A stretch of DNA of 64,000 nt from Amycolatopsis saalfeldensis (GTDB taxonomy: Bacteria > Actinomycetota > Actinomycetes > Mycobacteriales > Pseudonocardiaceae), in the NCBI RefSeq assembly GCF_900110575.1, contig NZ_FOEF01000028.1:1-64000 (forward strand), given 5' to 3'. How positions within the stretch are numbered: the stretch's first letter is position 1; each line of letters begins with the position of its first letter. The position numbers and the translations under genes were made by a program. This document shows, one piece after another, positions 8,044 to 16,600 of the stretch. The notes beneath the pieces are model-generated. The model saw only the letters and a program-made list of their open reading frames with translations. It did no database searches and was not told the origin of the DNA.

Positions 8044-9522
8044 GTGCTCAGCGTGGTGGTGTTCCTGCCCTTGGTGGCCGCAGTGATCCCGTTCGCGGTC
8101 CCGCGCGTCACCGACCGGTTCGTGCGCTGGTGGTGGCTCGGCGCGGCGGCCGCGGATTTCGTGCTGGTCGTCATCCTGTGGGCCGACTACCCAAACGGCG
8201 ACGGCTACGGGTACGAGGTCAATCTTCGCTGGATTCCCAGCATCAGCTCGGGCTACCACATCGGGGTCGACGGCCTCAGCCTGCCGCTCCTGGCCCTCAC
8301 CGCCGGGTTGTTCCTGGCCTGCGCGGTCTACTCGCTCCGGCAGGAGAAGCGGGTGCGCTCCTTCGCCGTCCTGTTCCTCTTCCTCGAGACGGTCAGCCTC
8401 GGCCTGTTCGTCGCGCTCGACCTGATCCTGTTCTTCGTCTTCTTCGATCTGTCCATCGTGGGCATGTACTTCGTGATCGCGGGCTGGGGACACCGTGATG
8501 CGGCACGTGCCGCGATGAAGTTCTTCCTCTACACCTTCGTCGGCTCGCTCGCGCTGCTCGTCGGCTTCATCGCGCTCTACGTGACGGCCTCGCCGCACAC
8601 CTTCGACCTCGTCGAGCTGACCCGGCAGATGCCGCTCGCCGGCGGCGGCTGGGCCGCGGGGCTGGTGCTGCTCGCGCTCGGGGTCGGGTTCGCGATCAAG
8701 ACACCGACAGTCCCGTTCCACACCTGGCTGCCACCGGCGCACACCGAGGCGCCCGCCGCCGGATCCGCGATCCTGGCCGGAGTGCTGCTGAAGATGGGCA
8801 CCTACGGGTTCGTGCGGATCGCGATGCCGATCCTGCCCGATACCTGGCGCCGCTACGCGATCGTGTTCGTCGTGGTCGGGGTCGTCAGTGTCCTCTATGG
8901 AGCATTGGTCGCCCTGGGGCAACGGGACTTCAAACGGATGGTCGCCTACACCTCCGTCAACCACATGGGATACATCATCCTGGCGATCGGCGCGGCCGGG
9001 ATAGTGGGCGGTTCGGCCGCCGAGGCCCGTCAGCTCGCGGTCACCGGAGCGGTCACCCAAATGATCAGCCACGGTCTCATCACCGGCGCGCTCTTCCTCC
9101 TCGCCGGAGTCCTCTACGACCGCGGCGGCACCTACGACCTGGACCGCTTCGGCGGGCTGGCCGCCAGCGCGCCCCGGTTCGCGGGCCTCACCGCGGCAGC
9201 CGCATTCGCGTCGCTCGGGCTGCCCGGGTTCTCCGGGTTCATCGCCGAGTTCCAGATCTTCACCGGATCTCTCGGCGCCGCGCCGGTCGCGACCGTGCTG
9301 GCGTTCCTCGGCATCCTGATCACCGCGGCCCTGTTCCTGCGGGCGTTCCAGAAAGTGTTCCTCGGCAAGCCGAACGCCCCGGCCGCGGACCTCACCGTCG
9401 CCGAAGGCGTGTCGATCGCGCCGCTTCTGCTGCTCGCCGTCGTGATCGGGGTTTTCCCGCGGTTCCTGCTGGATCTGATCGAACCCGCGTCGCGGTCGGT
9501 CCTGAATCTGCTGGCCCGGTGA
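8044..9522 (+). CDS. nuoM: NADH-quinone oxidoreductase subunit M homologue (antiporter-like)
   Basis: 492 residues, 13-14 helices, GTG start at 8044 behind GTGAGGTAG. It has the family motifs IKTPTVPFHTWLPPAHTEAP (channel Lys), LLKMGTYGFVRIAMP (second Lys) and QRDFKRMVAYTSVNHMGY. The TM5 glutamate of NuoM (FWEMMLVPMYF in E. coli) is replaced by aspartate (FFDLSIVGMYF). The conservative swap keeps an acidic group. It forms the middle pump of the membrane arm. Confidence 0.92.
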   Translation: MLSVVVFLPLVAAVIPFAVPRVTDRFVRWWWLGAAAADFVLVVILWADYPNGDGYGYEVNLRWIPSISSGYHIGVDGLSLPLLALTAGLFLACAVYSLRQEKRVRSFAVLFLFLETVSLGLFVALDLILFFVFFDLSIVGMYFVIAGWGHRDAARAAMKFFLYTFVGSLALLVGFIALYVTASPHTFDLVELTRQMPLAGGGWAAGLVLLALGVGFAIKTPTVPFHTWLPPAHTEAPAAGSAILAGVLLKMGTYGFVRIAMPILPDTWRRYAIVFVVVGVVSVLYGALVALGQRDFKRMVAYTSVNHMGYIILAIGAAGIVGGSAAEARQLAVTGAVTQMISHGLITGALFLLAGVLYDRGGTYDLDRFGGLAASAPRFAGLTAAAAFASLGLPGFSGFIAEFQIFTGSLGAAPVATVLAFLGILITAALFLRAFQKVFLGKPNAPAADLTVAEGVSIAPLLLLAVVIGVFPRFLLDLIEPASRSVLNLLAR

Positions 9523-9529
9523 CCGCGAC

Positions 9530-10951
9530 GTGGAGATGATGAACGAAGATCCGCTCGCCCTGCTGCCGGAGATCATCCTCGCGGTCGCGGCGGTCCTCGG
9601 CCTGCTGCTCGGCTCCTACCTGCCCCGGCAGCGGCAGTGGCCGGTCCGCCTGCTCACCGCCGTCGCCTGCGTCGCCGGACTCGTCGCGACCGTGCTGGCG
9701 TGGGGCGATCCGGTTCGGACCGTTTTCGGCGGCAGCTACGCCCTCGACGTCGCGACCAACGCCGGCCGGACCGTCGTGCTGGCCGCTGTCCTGCTCACGC
9801 TCGGCGTCAGCGCTCGGGAATTCCGTTCTTCGCCCCGCGAAAGCGAGTGGTACGTGCTCGTACTGCTCGCCGCGCTGGGCACCATCGTGCTCACCGGCGC
9901 GAACGATCTGCTGTTGCTGGTGGCCGCGTATTTGCTCGCCAGCATCCCGCTCTACGCGATCGCCGGCTTCGCCAAGGACGACCTCGGCACCGAGGGAACG
10001 CTCAAGTTCTACCTGCTCGGCGCGCTGCTCGGAATCACCATGCTCGCGGGTGCCACCGTGCTGTTCGGCGTCGCCCGCGGGACCGGATACCCGGAACTGC
10101 AAAGCGGCCTCGGACACGCTCCCGCAGCAGTGGTCGCCGTAGGGTTCATCGGCGTGCTCGCCGGGCTGTTGTTCAAAATGGGTGCCGTCCCAGCACACTT
10201 CTGGATCCCGGACGTCGCCGAGGGAACCCGGCCCCCGGCGGCGGCCTTTCTCACCACCGTGCCCAAAATCGGCGGAGTCATCGCCGCCTACCGGCTGCTC
10301 GCGGCCGGAATGACGGATGCGGGGGTCGATGCGGCCCTGCTGGTCGCCCTCGTCGCCGCCGCGACCATGACCCTCGGCAACCTCGCCGCGTTCTTCCAAC
10401 GCGATGTCCGCCGGTTGCTCGGCTACTCCACGATCAGCCAGGTTGGGTACCTGCTCATGGCAGTCGCTGTCGCGGGCCGCGGCTCCCTGGCGTTGCCGAG
10501 CACGCTGCTCTACCTCGGCGCCTACGCCGTGACGAACCTCGGCGCCTTCGCGGTCGTGTGCGCGCTGCCGCAGCGCAAGACGATCGAGGAATACCACGGC
10601 CTGTTGCGGCAACGACCGTGGCTCGCGCTCAGCTTGGTCGTGTGCTTACTCGGCTTGGTCGGCACGCCGCCGACCGCGGTATTCGCCGGGAAGCTGACGA
10701 TCTTCACGGCCGCCCTCGACGGCGGCTACGCGTGGCTGGTCGTCGTGGCGGCCGTGAACACCGTGGCGAGCCTGTTCTACTACCTGCGCTGGATCGCCCC
10801 GGCCGTCCGGCCCGCCGCGGTGCCGCCGACGGGCGGCTCGGAGGGCTGGGCGAGCCTTACGGCGTACGTCGCCGCTCTCGCCTCACTTGTGCTGGGCCCC
10901 TTGACCGGGCTCCTGCTCACCGCTTTCCGCGGCGGTCTGGCACTGAAGTGA
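9530..10951 (+). CDS. nuoN: NADH-quinone oxidoreductase subunit N homologue (antiporter-like)
   Basis: 473 residues from GTG at 9530; ATGs at 9536 and 9539 are alternatives, none with a convincing ribosome site. Channel lysines are visible in LLFKMGAVPAHFWIPD, TTVPKIGG and VFAGKLTIF. The TM5 position that is Glu in NuoN (GIELISLPLF in E. coli) appears as Leu (AYLLASIPLY), so the coupling carboxylate seems lost. This is the last gene of the operon. No terminator hairpin is obvious behind it, and an ACTA-type dyad for the next operon begins at 11123. Confidence 0.9.
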   Translation: MEMMNEDPLALLPEIILAVAAVLGLLLGSYLPRQRQWPVRLLTAVACVAGLVATVLAWGDPVRTVFGGSYALDVATNAGRTVVLAAVLLTLGVSAREFRSSPRESEWYVLVLLAALGTIVLTGANDLLLLVAAYLLASIPLYAIAGFAKDDLGTEGTLKFYLLGALLGITMLAGATVLFGVARGTGYPELQSGLGHAPAAVVAVGFIGVLAGLLFKMGAVPAHFWIPDVAEGTRPPAAAFLTTVPKIGGVIAAYRLLAAGMTDAGVDAALLVALVAAATMTLGNLAAFFQRDVRRLLGYSTISQVGYLLMAVAVAGRGSLALPSTLLYLGAYAVTNLGAFAVVCALPQRKTIEEYHGLLRQRPWLALSLVVCLLGLVGTPPTAVFAGKLTIFTAALDGGYAWLVVVAAVNTVASLFYYLRWIAPAVRPAAVPPTGGSEGWASLTAYVAALASLVLGPLTGLLLTAFRGGLALK

Positions 10952-11122
10952 CGCCGACATCGAGGAGGCTGTTGCGTACGCGCACGTCACTCGATCGAGT
11001 GGAACTCGATGCCCCATGGAGTATGGGTCGACACTCTCCGGCAGGCGCCGAGACTAGCCGGCCGAGCCGCACCCACGAATACCAAGAAAATTCCCAGACA
11101 CGGCCCGGGGCCACCCGATCCT

Positions 11123-11137
11123 CCTATACTGAATAGT
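11123..11137. promoter_or_regulatory. CCTA-N7-TAGT dyad (putative BlaI-type operator), one mismatch
   Basis: CCTA at 11123-11126, seven bases, TAGT at 11134-11137. The site is about 40 bp before the start of the 11178 gene. It differs from the exact dyads only in its first base. Confidence 0.5.
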
Positions 11138-11177
11138 AGAATCGGGGCTCCCTGCCGCGGACCAGAAGGTGAACGCC

Positions 11178-12407
11178 ATGGAGCAGCACGAGGTCACGCA
11201 CCCGAGGCTGATGACCCGGCTGGCGGCCGCCCTCCGCGGCGAGGTCTCCGCCCAAACGGTCGAGGCCTACCGCCGCGCCGGCGTGGCCGCGTACGAGGAC
11301 CTGCTGGCCGCGGAAAAGCTCCGCGACCGCTTGGCCGGCTGCGGCACCTGCCTGTGGGAGGCTCGGCCGGGCGAGCTGAGTCAGCTGCTGTGCACCTGGA
11401 ACGCGTTCGTGCTGCAGACTCTGGGCGAGCAGTTCGTCGAGGCCGACTACGCGGCCGACCCCCGCACCGTCGGTTACCTGCCACCGGTGACGGCCGAGCA
11501 GGCAGCAGCGTTCTTCGGAGAGGTCGAACAGTGGTCCTCGCTGGCTCGTCGCGCTGTCCGGGACCAGGCCTATGACGTCGGCGCCGACGTGAGCCTGCCG
11601 GCGGCGCTGCCGGGCTGGGTGGACGTCGAGCCCTGTCCCCGCCCTCATCTGGCCGCGATGCTCGCCGCCGCGCGCACGATGCGCGACCATGCCCAGGCGG
11701 CGCTGGCCGACTTCGTCCGCGCTGGTATTCCCGACGGCAAAGCAGGAGTCCCGGGCAAGCTCGACGGGATGGTGGCCGAGGCCGACGGCGCGGTGTCTCA
11801 CGCGGAGTCGCTGTGGTCGCCCACTGCCACCGAAGCGGTTCACCAGCGCGTCGAAGCGTCGGTGAAGCACGGAATCGCCAGTTACCACTTGGTTGGCCAG
11901 CTCCTGGCGATGCCGACCCTGCTGGGCAGACCGGAGACCGAGGTCGCGCTGGTCACCGGTCCCCGGCTCCCGCTGCCGGGGCAGCCAGGTTTCGACCCTT
12001 GGTGCCTGACCGACCCGGGCAGCCGGGAGCGCTGGCAGCACGACCCTGCGGCCCGGCGCGCAATCGACGTCCTGTGGCGCAGCGACCCGGCCCCGGCCGC
12101 GACCTTGACGGTCCAGGACCAGATCGACGCCGCCCTCGGTTCCGGCACCGTCCTGGCCGGAACGACCCCGGGCGGCCAGCCGATCGGCCACTACTACTGC
12201 TGTCCCTGGCCGGCGATCTACCTCGTTCGCAAGCCGGTGCTGATCGCCGGACGCGGGCTACGTCCCGGGGACCAGTTCGCGTTCGAGGTATCCGCCGAGG
12301 AAATGTTCGAGGGCGGGGCCTTCAAGCGTGCCCTCGTGCTCGGCCCGTTCCATCCGACCACCGAGATCGACTACTGCGATCCCACCACGGGCGGACACCG
12401 CGATTAA
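11178..12407 (+). CDS. Protein of unknown function, first gene of cupredoxin operon
   Basis: 409 residues from ATG at 11178 (GTG at 11169 also possible; AAGG at 11165-11168 serves either). I do not recognise the family. There is no signal peptide or membrane helix. Cysteines stand out: GCGTCLW near residue 57, PCPRP near 150, HYYCCPWP near 333, and DYCDP near the end. The central part is helical and Ala-rich; the end looks beta-rich (RPGDQFAFEVSAEEMFEGG). It lies 19 bp ahead of a cupredoxin lipoprotein, with an operator-like dyad in its promoter. A cytoplasmic partner in copper or redox handling is a guess from context only. Confidence 0.6.
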   Translation: MEQHEVTHPRLMTRLAAALRGEVSAQTVEAYRRAGVAAYEDLLAAEKLRDRLAGCGTCLWEARPGELSQLLCTWNAFVLQTLGEQFVEADYAADPRTVGYLPPVTAEQAAAFFGEVEQWSSLARRAVRDQAYDVGADVSLPAALPGWVDVEPCPRPHLAAMLAAARTMRDHAQAALADFVRAGIPDGKAGVPGKLDGMVAEADGAVSHAESLWSPTATEAVHQRVEASVKHGIASYHLVGQLLAMPTLLGRPETEVALVTGPRLPLPGQPGFDPWCLTDPGSRERWQHDPAARRAIDVLWRSDPAPAATLTVQDQIDAALGSGTVLAGTTPGGQPIGHYYCCPWPAIYLVRKPVLIAGRGLRPGDQFAFEVSAEEMFEGGAFKRALVLGPFHPTTEIDYCDPTTGGHRD

Positions 12408-12426
12408 CCCAGAGGAGGACACGAAG

Positions 12427-12909
12427 ATGGGGATCCACCAGACCGGTCCGGGCGGCACACCGCGATCTCGACTCCGGGCCGCCGCATTGATCGGAGCGGT
12501 CGGCCTCGTGACCACGGCCTGCGGAGGTGGGGGCAGCGGCTCTTCGGCGCCGAGTTCCTCGCCCGCCGCGGCACCGGCCGCGACCGCAGCGGGGGAGCCG
12601 GTCAAGGTCACGCTCACCGAGTTCAAGGTCAGCCTCGCCGACCAGACGCTCCCTGCCGGCACGTACACCTTCGTCATCGACAACAGCGGTCAGACCGCCC
12701 ACGCCCTGGAGGTCAAGGGTCCCGATGGCCTGGACGAGAAGACAGCCACGCTGCGCGGCGGCCAGTCGGCCAACCTCACAGTCACTCTGCGGCAAGGCGC
12801 CTACGAGCTGTGGTGCCCGGTCGGCAACCACAAGGACCAGGGCATGGACACCACGATCACCGTCGACGCGGCCGCCACCTCGACCCCGACCGGCGGCGGA
12901 AGCTACTGA
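12427..12909 (+). CDS. Cupredoxin-fold copper-binding lipoprotein
   Basis: 160 residues, ATG at 12427 behind GAGGAGG. A basic N-terminus and hydrophobic stretch lead to the lipobox LVTTAC with lipidated Cys32. An Ser/Ala-rich linker follows, then a domain with type 1 copper ligands: His in QTAHALE, Cys and His in WCPVGNH, and Met in DQGMDT (C-x4-H-x4-M spacing). This is the plastocyanin/sulfocyanin-like arrangement, so it is probably an outer-face electron carrier or copper scavenger. Genes for a multicopper oxidase and the cytochrome c maturation system follow within 5 kb. A redox partner role for one of these is inferred. Confidence 0.82.
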   Translation: MGIHQTGPGGTPRSRLRAAALIGAVGLVTTACGGGGSGSSAPSSSPAAAPAATAAGEPVKVTLTEFKVSLADQTLPAGTYTFVIDNSGQTAHALEVKGPDGLDEKTATLRGGQSANLTVTLRQGAYELWCPVGNHKDQGMDTTITVDAAATSTPTGGGSY

Positions 12910-12928
12910 GACACTGCTCGGTAGCGCG

Positions 12929-12956
12929 GCAGTACCCCGGCATGCCGGGGTACTGC
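12929..12956. terminator. Perfect 28-bp palindrome, terminator-like hairpin (or CsoR-like operator)
   Basis: GCAGTACCCCGGCA is followed directly by its exact complement, with no loop and no T-run. Its position just after the cupredoxin stop suits a transcription terminator. Its core TACCCC...GGGGTA also resembles the C-run/G-run dyads of CsoR-type repressors, so a second role cannot be excluded. Confidence 0.5.
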
Positions 12957-13112
12957 GGGCGCGGTGAGTCTCCTCCAGGCTGACAAAGCCTGCCGGCCAG
13001 CGGACCCGTCCGGATCACCGGGACTGCCTTGCCGGCAACGGCACCATCGGCTTCAGCGTTCTGCTGCTCCGGTCGGCCGGGCGGCTCGAACGGCAGCCCC
13101 TCCCAACCAGAA

Positions 13113-13127
13113 ACTATGCGCAATAGT
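13113..13127. promoter_or_regulatory. ACTA-N7-TAGT dyad (putative BlaI-type operator), exact
   Basis: ACTA at 13113-13116 and TAGT at 13124-13127. The symmetry extends one base inward (ACTAT GCGCA ATAGT). The site is 53 bp before the vanW-like gene, the same distance as the dyad ahead of the 1630 methyltransferase. Confidence 0.65.
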
Positions 13128-13180
13128 AGCCTGAGCCGTCCGCGGCGGACGCGGGGAATCAACGCGACTCGGGGGCTTTT

Positions 13181-14950
13181 GTGCATCCTTCGCTCGACAA
13201 CAACGACTGGCCCACAGCCGACCCGGACCGGCAGGGCAGCGGAGACGGTGCTCGCCGGACGAACCGCCCGTGGTGGCGACGCGTGGCGACGATCGCCGCG
13301 GCCTCCGTGGCGGGCGTGCTGGCCGTGCTGTACGTGATCGGGGTGATCGTGACGGCCGGGGACGTTCCTGCCGGTACCTCGGTGGCGGGCGTCGCCATCG
13401 GCGGGCTGTCCCCCGCGGACGCGGCGAGCACGCTGACCACGGGGTTGGCGCCCCGGCTCGGCAAGCCGGTCCAGGTCTCCGCCGGGAACCGCTCGACGCA
13501 GTTCGTCCCCGCGTCCGCCGGGGTCCGGATCGACTACGCCGCCACGGTCGCGCAGGCCGGGACCCAGTCCGCGACCCCCTGGGCACTTCTGGGCTCGCTG
13601 TTCGGCAGTCGGGAGTTCGGCGTCGTCTCCAGCGGCGACGAGCAGGCCATCGCCCGGGTCGTGACCGGACTCCGCCCCGCGGTGGAGCAGGCGTTGGTCG
13701 AGGGCGATGTGCGGTTCGACGGCCTTACCCCGGTCCCGATTCAGCCGCAAGCCGGGCGGCAGCTGGACGAAGCCGCGGCCAAGAACGCACTCGTGAGCGC
13801 ATGGGCCGGCCGCGACCGGATCGAACTGCCAATCCGGACCCTCCAGCCGAAGGCTTCACCCGAAAGCGTGCAACGAGCCATCGACCAGGTGGCCATGCCC
13901 GCGGTTTCGGCACCGGCGACAGTGCAAGGCGACGGACGCGACACCACACTCAGCCCAGCGCGCATCGCCGCCGCCTTGACTTTCCGACCAGGCGACGACG
14001 GAACCCTGGTCCCTACGCTGGCCAAGGACAAGCTCGGCTCGGTGATCGACAAGCTCGCTCCCACCGAGAATCCGGGCCAAGACGCCCGGATGGACTTCAG
14101 CAGCGGCCAGCCGGTGGTCACCCCTTCGTCCGGCGGACGGCGCATCGACTGGGACCTGACCCTCGCCCGGCTGCTGCCAGCGCTCACCGGATCGGGTGCG
14201 CGGACGGTGCCGGCCGACTACGTCGCCGCGCCCGCGGACGTGACCACCGACTCGGTGAAGTCGCTCGGCATCAAGGAGGTCGTCGGCGAGTTCGCCACAG
14301 CCGGATTCGCCCCGGACTCCGGCGTGAACATCCGTGTGGTCGCCGACAAGGTCAACGGCGCGATCGTCAAACCCGGCGAAACGTTCAGCCTCAACGGCTA
14401 TACCGGCCCGCGCGGCGAGCCGCAGGGTTACGTCGAGGCAGGGGTGATCGAAGAAGGCGTGCCCGCGCGCGAGGTCGGCGGCGGTATTTCCCAATTCGCC
14501 ACGACCACCTACAACGCCGCCTACTTCGCCGGCATGACCGACGCCGGGCACAAGGAACACAGCTTCTACATCAGCCGCTACCCCGCCGCCCGCGAGGCGA
14601 CGGTGTTCCAGAACCCGGACGGCAGCAGCGTCATCGACCTGAAGTTCACCAACGACTTCCCCACCGGAGTCGCGATCCAAACCATCTGGACGCCTTCGTC
14701 CATCACCGTGAAGCTGTGGGGAACCCGACACGTCAATGTCGAGTCGACCCCCGGCCCGAAACACGACTACGTCAACCCGCCGACGGTCACGAAGCCGGAC
14801 AGCTCGTGCAAACCGGTCCAGGGAAAACCCGGGTTCACCGCTTCCGATACCCGCGTGATCCGGGACCTCTCCGGCAAGGAAATCAGCCGCCGCACCCGCA
14901 ACGTCCGGTACAACCCGGAGCCGAACGTGATCTGCTCCGCCAGCGGCTGA
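13181..14950 (+). CDS. VanW-family envelope protein
   Basis: 589 residues from GTG at 13181 (GGGGG just upstream). A cytoplasmic Pro/Arg-rich N-terminus is followed by one membrane helix at about residues 33-58. Then come tandem peptidoglycan-binding-type (PG_binding_4-like) repeats to about residue 360 and a VanW domain at about 370-510 (VGEFATAGF, RVVADKVNGAIVKPGETFSLNGYTG, GGGISQFATTTYNAAYFAGM). VanW proteins occur in vancomycin-resistance loci and widely in Gram-positive envelopes; their biochemical function is unknown. The C-terminus has two Cys that could pair. The operator-like dyad ahead of it links envelope maintenance to the BlaI-type regulator. Confidence 0.85.
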   Translation: MHPSLDNNDWPTADPDRQGSGDGARRTNRPWWRRVATIAAASVAGVLAVLYVIGVIVTAGDVPAGTSVAGVAIGGLSPADAASTLTTGLAPRLGKPVQVSAGNRSTQFVPASAGVRIDYAATVAQAGTQSATPWALLGSLFGSREFGVVSSGDEQAIARVVTGLRPAVEQALVEGDVRFDGLTPVPIQPQAGRQLDEAAAKNALVSAWAGRDRIELPIRTLQPKASPESVQRAIDQVAMPAVSAPATVQGDGRDTTLSPARIAAALTFRPGDDGTLVPTLAKDKLGSVIDKLAPTENPGQDARMDFSSGQPVVTPSSGGRRIDWDLTLARLLPALTGSGARTVPADYVAAPADVTTDSVKSLGIKEVVGEFATAGFAPDSGVNIRVVADKVNGAIVKPGETFSLNGYTGPRGEPQGYVEAGVIEEGVPAREVGGGISQFATTTYNAAYFAGMTDAGHKEHSFYISRYPAAREATVFQNPDGSSVIDLKFTNDFPTGVAIQTIWTPSSITVKLWGTRHVNVESTPGPKHDYVNPPTVTKPDSSCKPVQGKPGFTASDTRVIRDLSGKEISRRTRNVRYNPEPNVICSASG

Positions 14951-15010
14951 TCGACCAGCCTATGTACTATCGGAAGCCGTAGCAGATCCGCTCGTCCAGC
15001 AGAGGAACCG

Positions 15011-16600
15011 ATGACACCTGCCGAACGCTCGCCGATGATCCCGAACCGCCTGCTGAATCGCCGCGGGTTCCTCGCACTGGGTGCGGGCGCGACCGCGGCT
15101 TTCGGGCTGGCGGCCTGCTCGTCCGGCGGATCGTCCGCGTCGCAGCAGAAGAAAATCGGCCCGACCTCCCCGCTGGTCAACCGTGCCGAGGCGGCCCGGC
15201 GCCCGGCGAACGCGTCGGTCCACGCGATCGGCCTGACCGCTCAGCCCGGCGAAATCGACCTCGGCGGGGTCACCGTCAAAACCTGGAGCTACGGGCAGCT
15301 GCCCGGCCCGGAGATCCGGCTCAAGCGCGGTCAGGTGCTGCGGGCGAAGATCAGCAACCGGCTGCCGCAGCCGACCACGATCCACTGGCACGGCCTGGCG
15401 CTGCGCAACGACATGGACGGGGTGCCCGACCTCACGCAGCCCGCAGTCGCCGCCGGACGCGACTTCACCTACGAGTTCACCGCGCCGGAGGCCGGCACCT
15501 TCTGGTTCCATCCGCACGTGGGGGTGCAGCTCGACCGCGGCCTCTACGGCCCGCTCATCGTCGAGGATCCCGCCGACGGCAAGGACTACGACGCGGAACT
15601 CGTGATCGTGCTGGACGACTGGATCGACGGCGCCGGCACCGACCCGGACGCGGTTCTGGCCGGCCTCAAGAAGAACGGCATGTCCATGGGCGGCACACCG
15701 ACGTCGTCGATGCCGGACATGCCTGGCATGGGCAGCTCACCATCGACCTCCATGCCCGGCATGGGCGAAATGCCGAAATCAGCGCTGCTCGGCGGCGATG
15801 CCGGCGACGTGACGTATCCGTATTTCCTGGCCAACGGCCGCAGGTCGATGGACCCGGCGAGCTTCGCCGCGAAGCCAGGGCAGCGCATCCGCCTCCGGCT
15901 GATCAACGCCGGCGGGGACACCGCGTTCCGGGTGGGCGTGCCGGGGGCCGGACTCCGGATCACCCACACTGACGGCTTTCCCGCCGCCGCGGCCAGCGAG
16001 GCCGCGGCGGTGCTGCTGGGCATGGGCGAGCGGGTCGATGCCGTGTTCACCGTGCCCACCAGCGGAGTCCCGGTATTGGCCGTCGCCGAAGGGAAAGGCG
16101 GCTACGCTCAGGTTCTCGTGCACGCGGGCGGCAGCCGCGCGAGCGCCGCGAACGACGGCGCGGTGGAACAGTTGAAGGCGGCGAAAACCTTGACGGTCGC
16201 GGATTTCACCGCGGCACCGCAGGTCTCGCTGGCGGAGAAGACCCCGGACGTCACCCACGACCTCAAGCTGTCCGGCCCGGGTGCCAAGTACGACTGGACC
16301 GTCAACGGCAAAGCGTACAACCCCAACGAAGACGGACTGCCCGTCCGGCAAGGGCAACGAGTCCGGCTGCGGTTCGTGAACGACACCGACATGTACCACC
16401 CGATGCACCTGCACGGGCACACCTTCCAGGTGCGGGGACAACGCTCCCCCGGCCCGCGCAAGGACACCGTGCTGATCCTGCCCCGGCGGACGGTCGAGGT
16501 CGACTTCGACGCGGACAACCCCGGTCAGTGGCTGAGCCACTGCCACAACGTCTATCACGGCGAAGCGGGGATGATGACCGTGGTGTCCTATGTGGAGTGA
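15011..16600 (+). CDS. Tat-exported multicopper oxidase, lipoprotein
   Basis: 529 residues. The N-terminus has a twin-arginine signal (NRRGFLALGAG) that ends in a lipobox (GLAAC), so the enzyme should be exported folded and anchored outside. All copper motifs are visible: HWHG near residue 123, HPHVG near 165, HPMHLHGH near 463, and HCHNVYHGEAGM near 513 (type 1 and trinuclear sites). Residues about 225-255 form a Met-rich linker with MPDMPGMG and SMPGMGEM, as in CueO- and MmcO-type cuprous oxidases. Probable role: oxidation of Cu(I) and copper tolerance. A weak ACTA-N7-CCGT half-match lies at 14966-14980. The next gene overlaps its stop. Confidence 0.92.
   Translation: MTPAERSPMIPNRLLNRRGFLALGAGATAAFGLAACSSGGSSASQQKKIGPTSPLVNRAEAARRPANASVHAIGLTAQPGEIDLGGVTVKTWSYGQLPGPEIRLKRGQVLRAKISNRLPQPTTIHWHGLALRNDMDGVPDLTQPAVAAGRDFTYEFTAPEAGTFWFHPHVGVQLDRGLYGPLIVEDPADGKDYDAELVIVLDDWIDGAGTDPDAVLAGLKKNGMSMGGTPTSSMPDMPGMGSSPSTSMPGMGEMPKSALLGGDAGDVTYPYFLANGRRSMDPASFAAKPGQRIRLRLINAGGDTAFRVGVPGAGLRITHTDGFPAAAASEAAAVLLGMGERVDAVFTVPTSGVPVLAVAEGKGGYAQVLVHAGGSRASAANDGAVEQLKAAKTLTVADFTAAPQVSLAEKTPDVTHDLKLSGPGAKYDWTVNGKAYNPNEDGLPVRQGQRVRLRFVNDTDMYHPMHLHGHTFQVRGQRSPGPRKDTVLILPRRTVEVDFDADNPGQWLSHCHNVYHGEAGMMTVVSYVE

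Noticed and set aside
14966-14980. Possible ACTA-type dyad ahead of the multicopper oxidase
   Set aside because: ACTA-N7-CCGT has two mismatches in one arm, so it is not separable from chance, although the location would be attractive.
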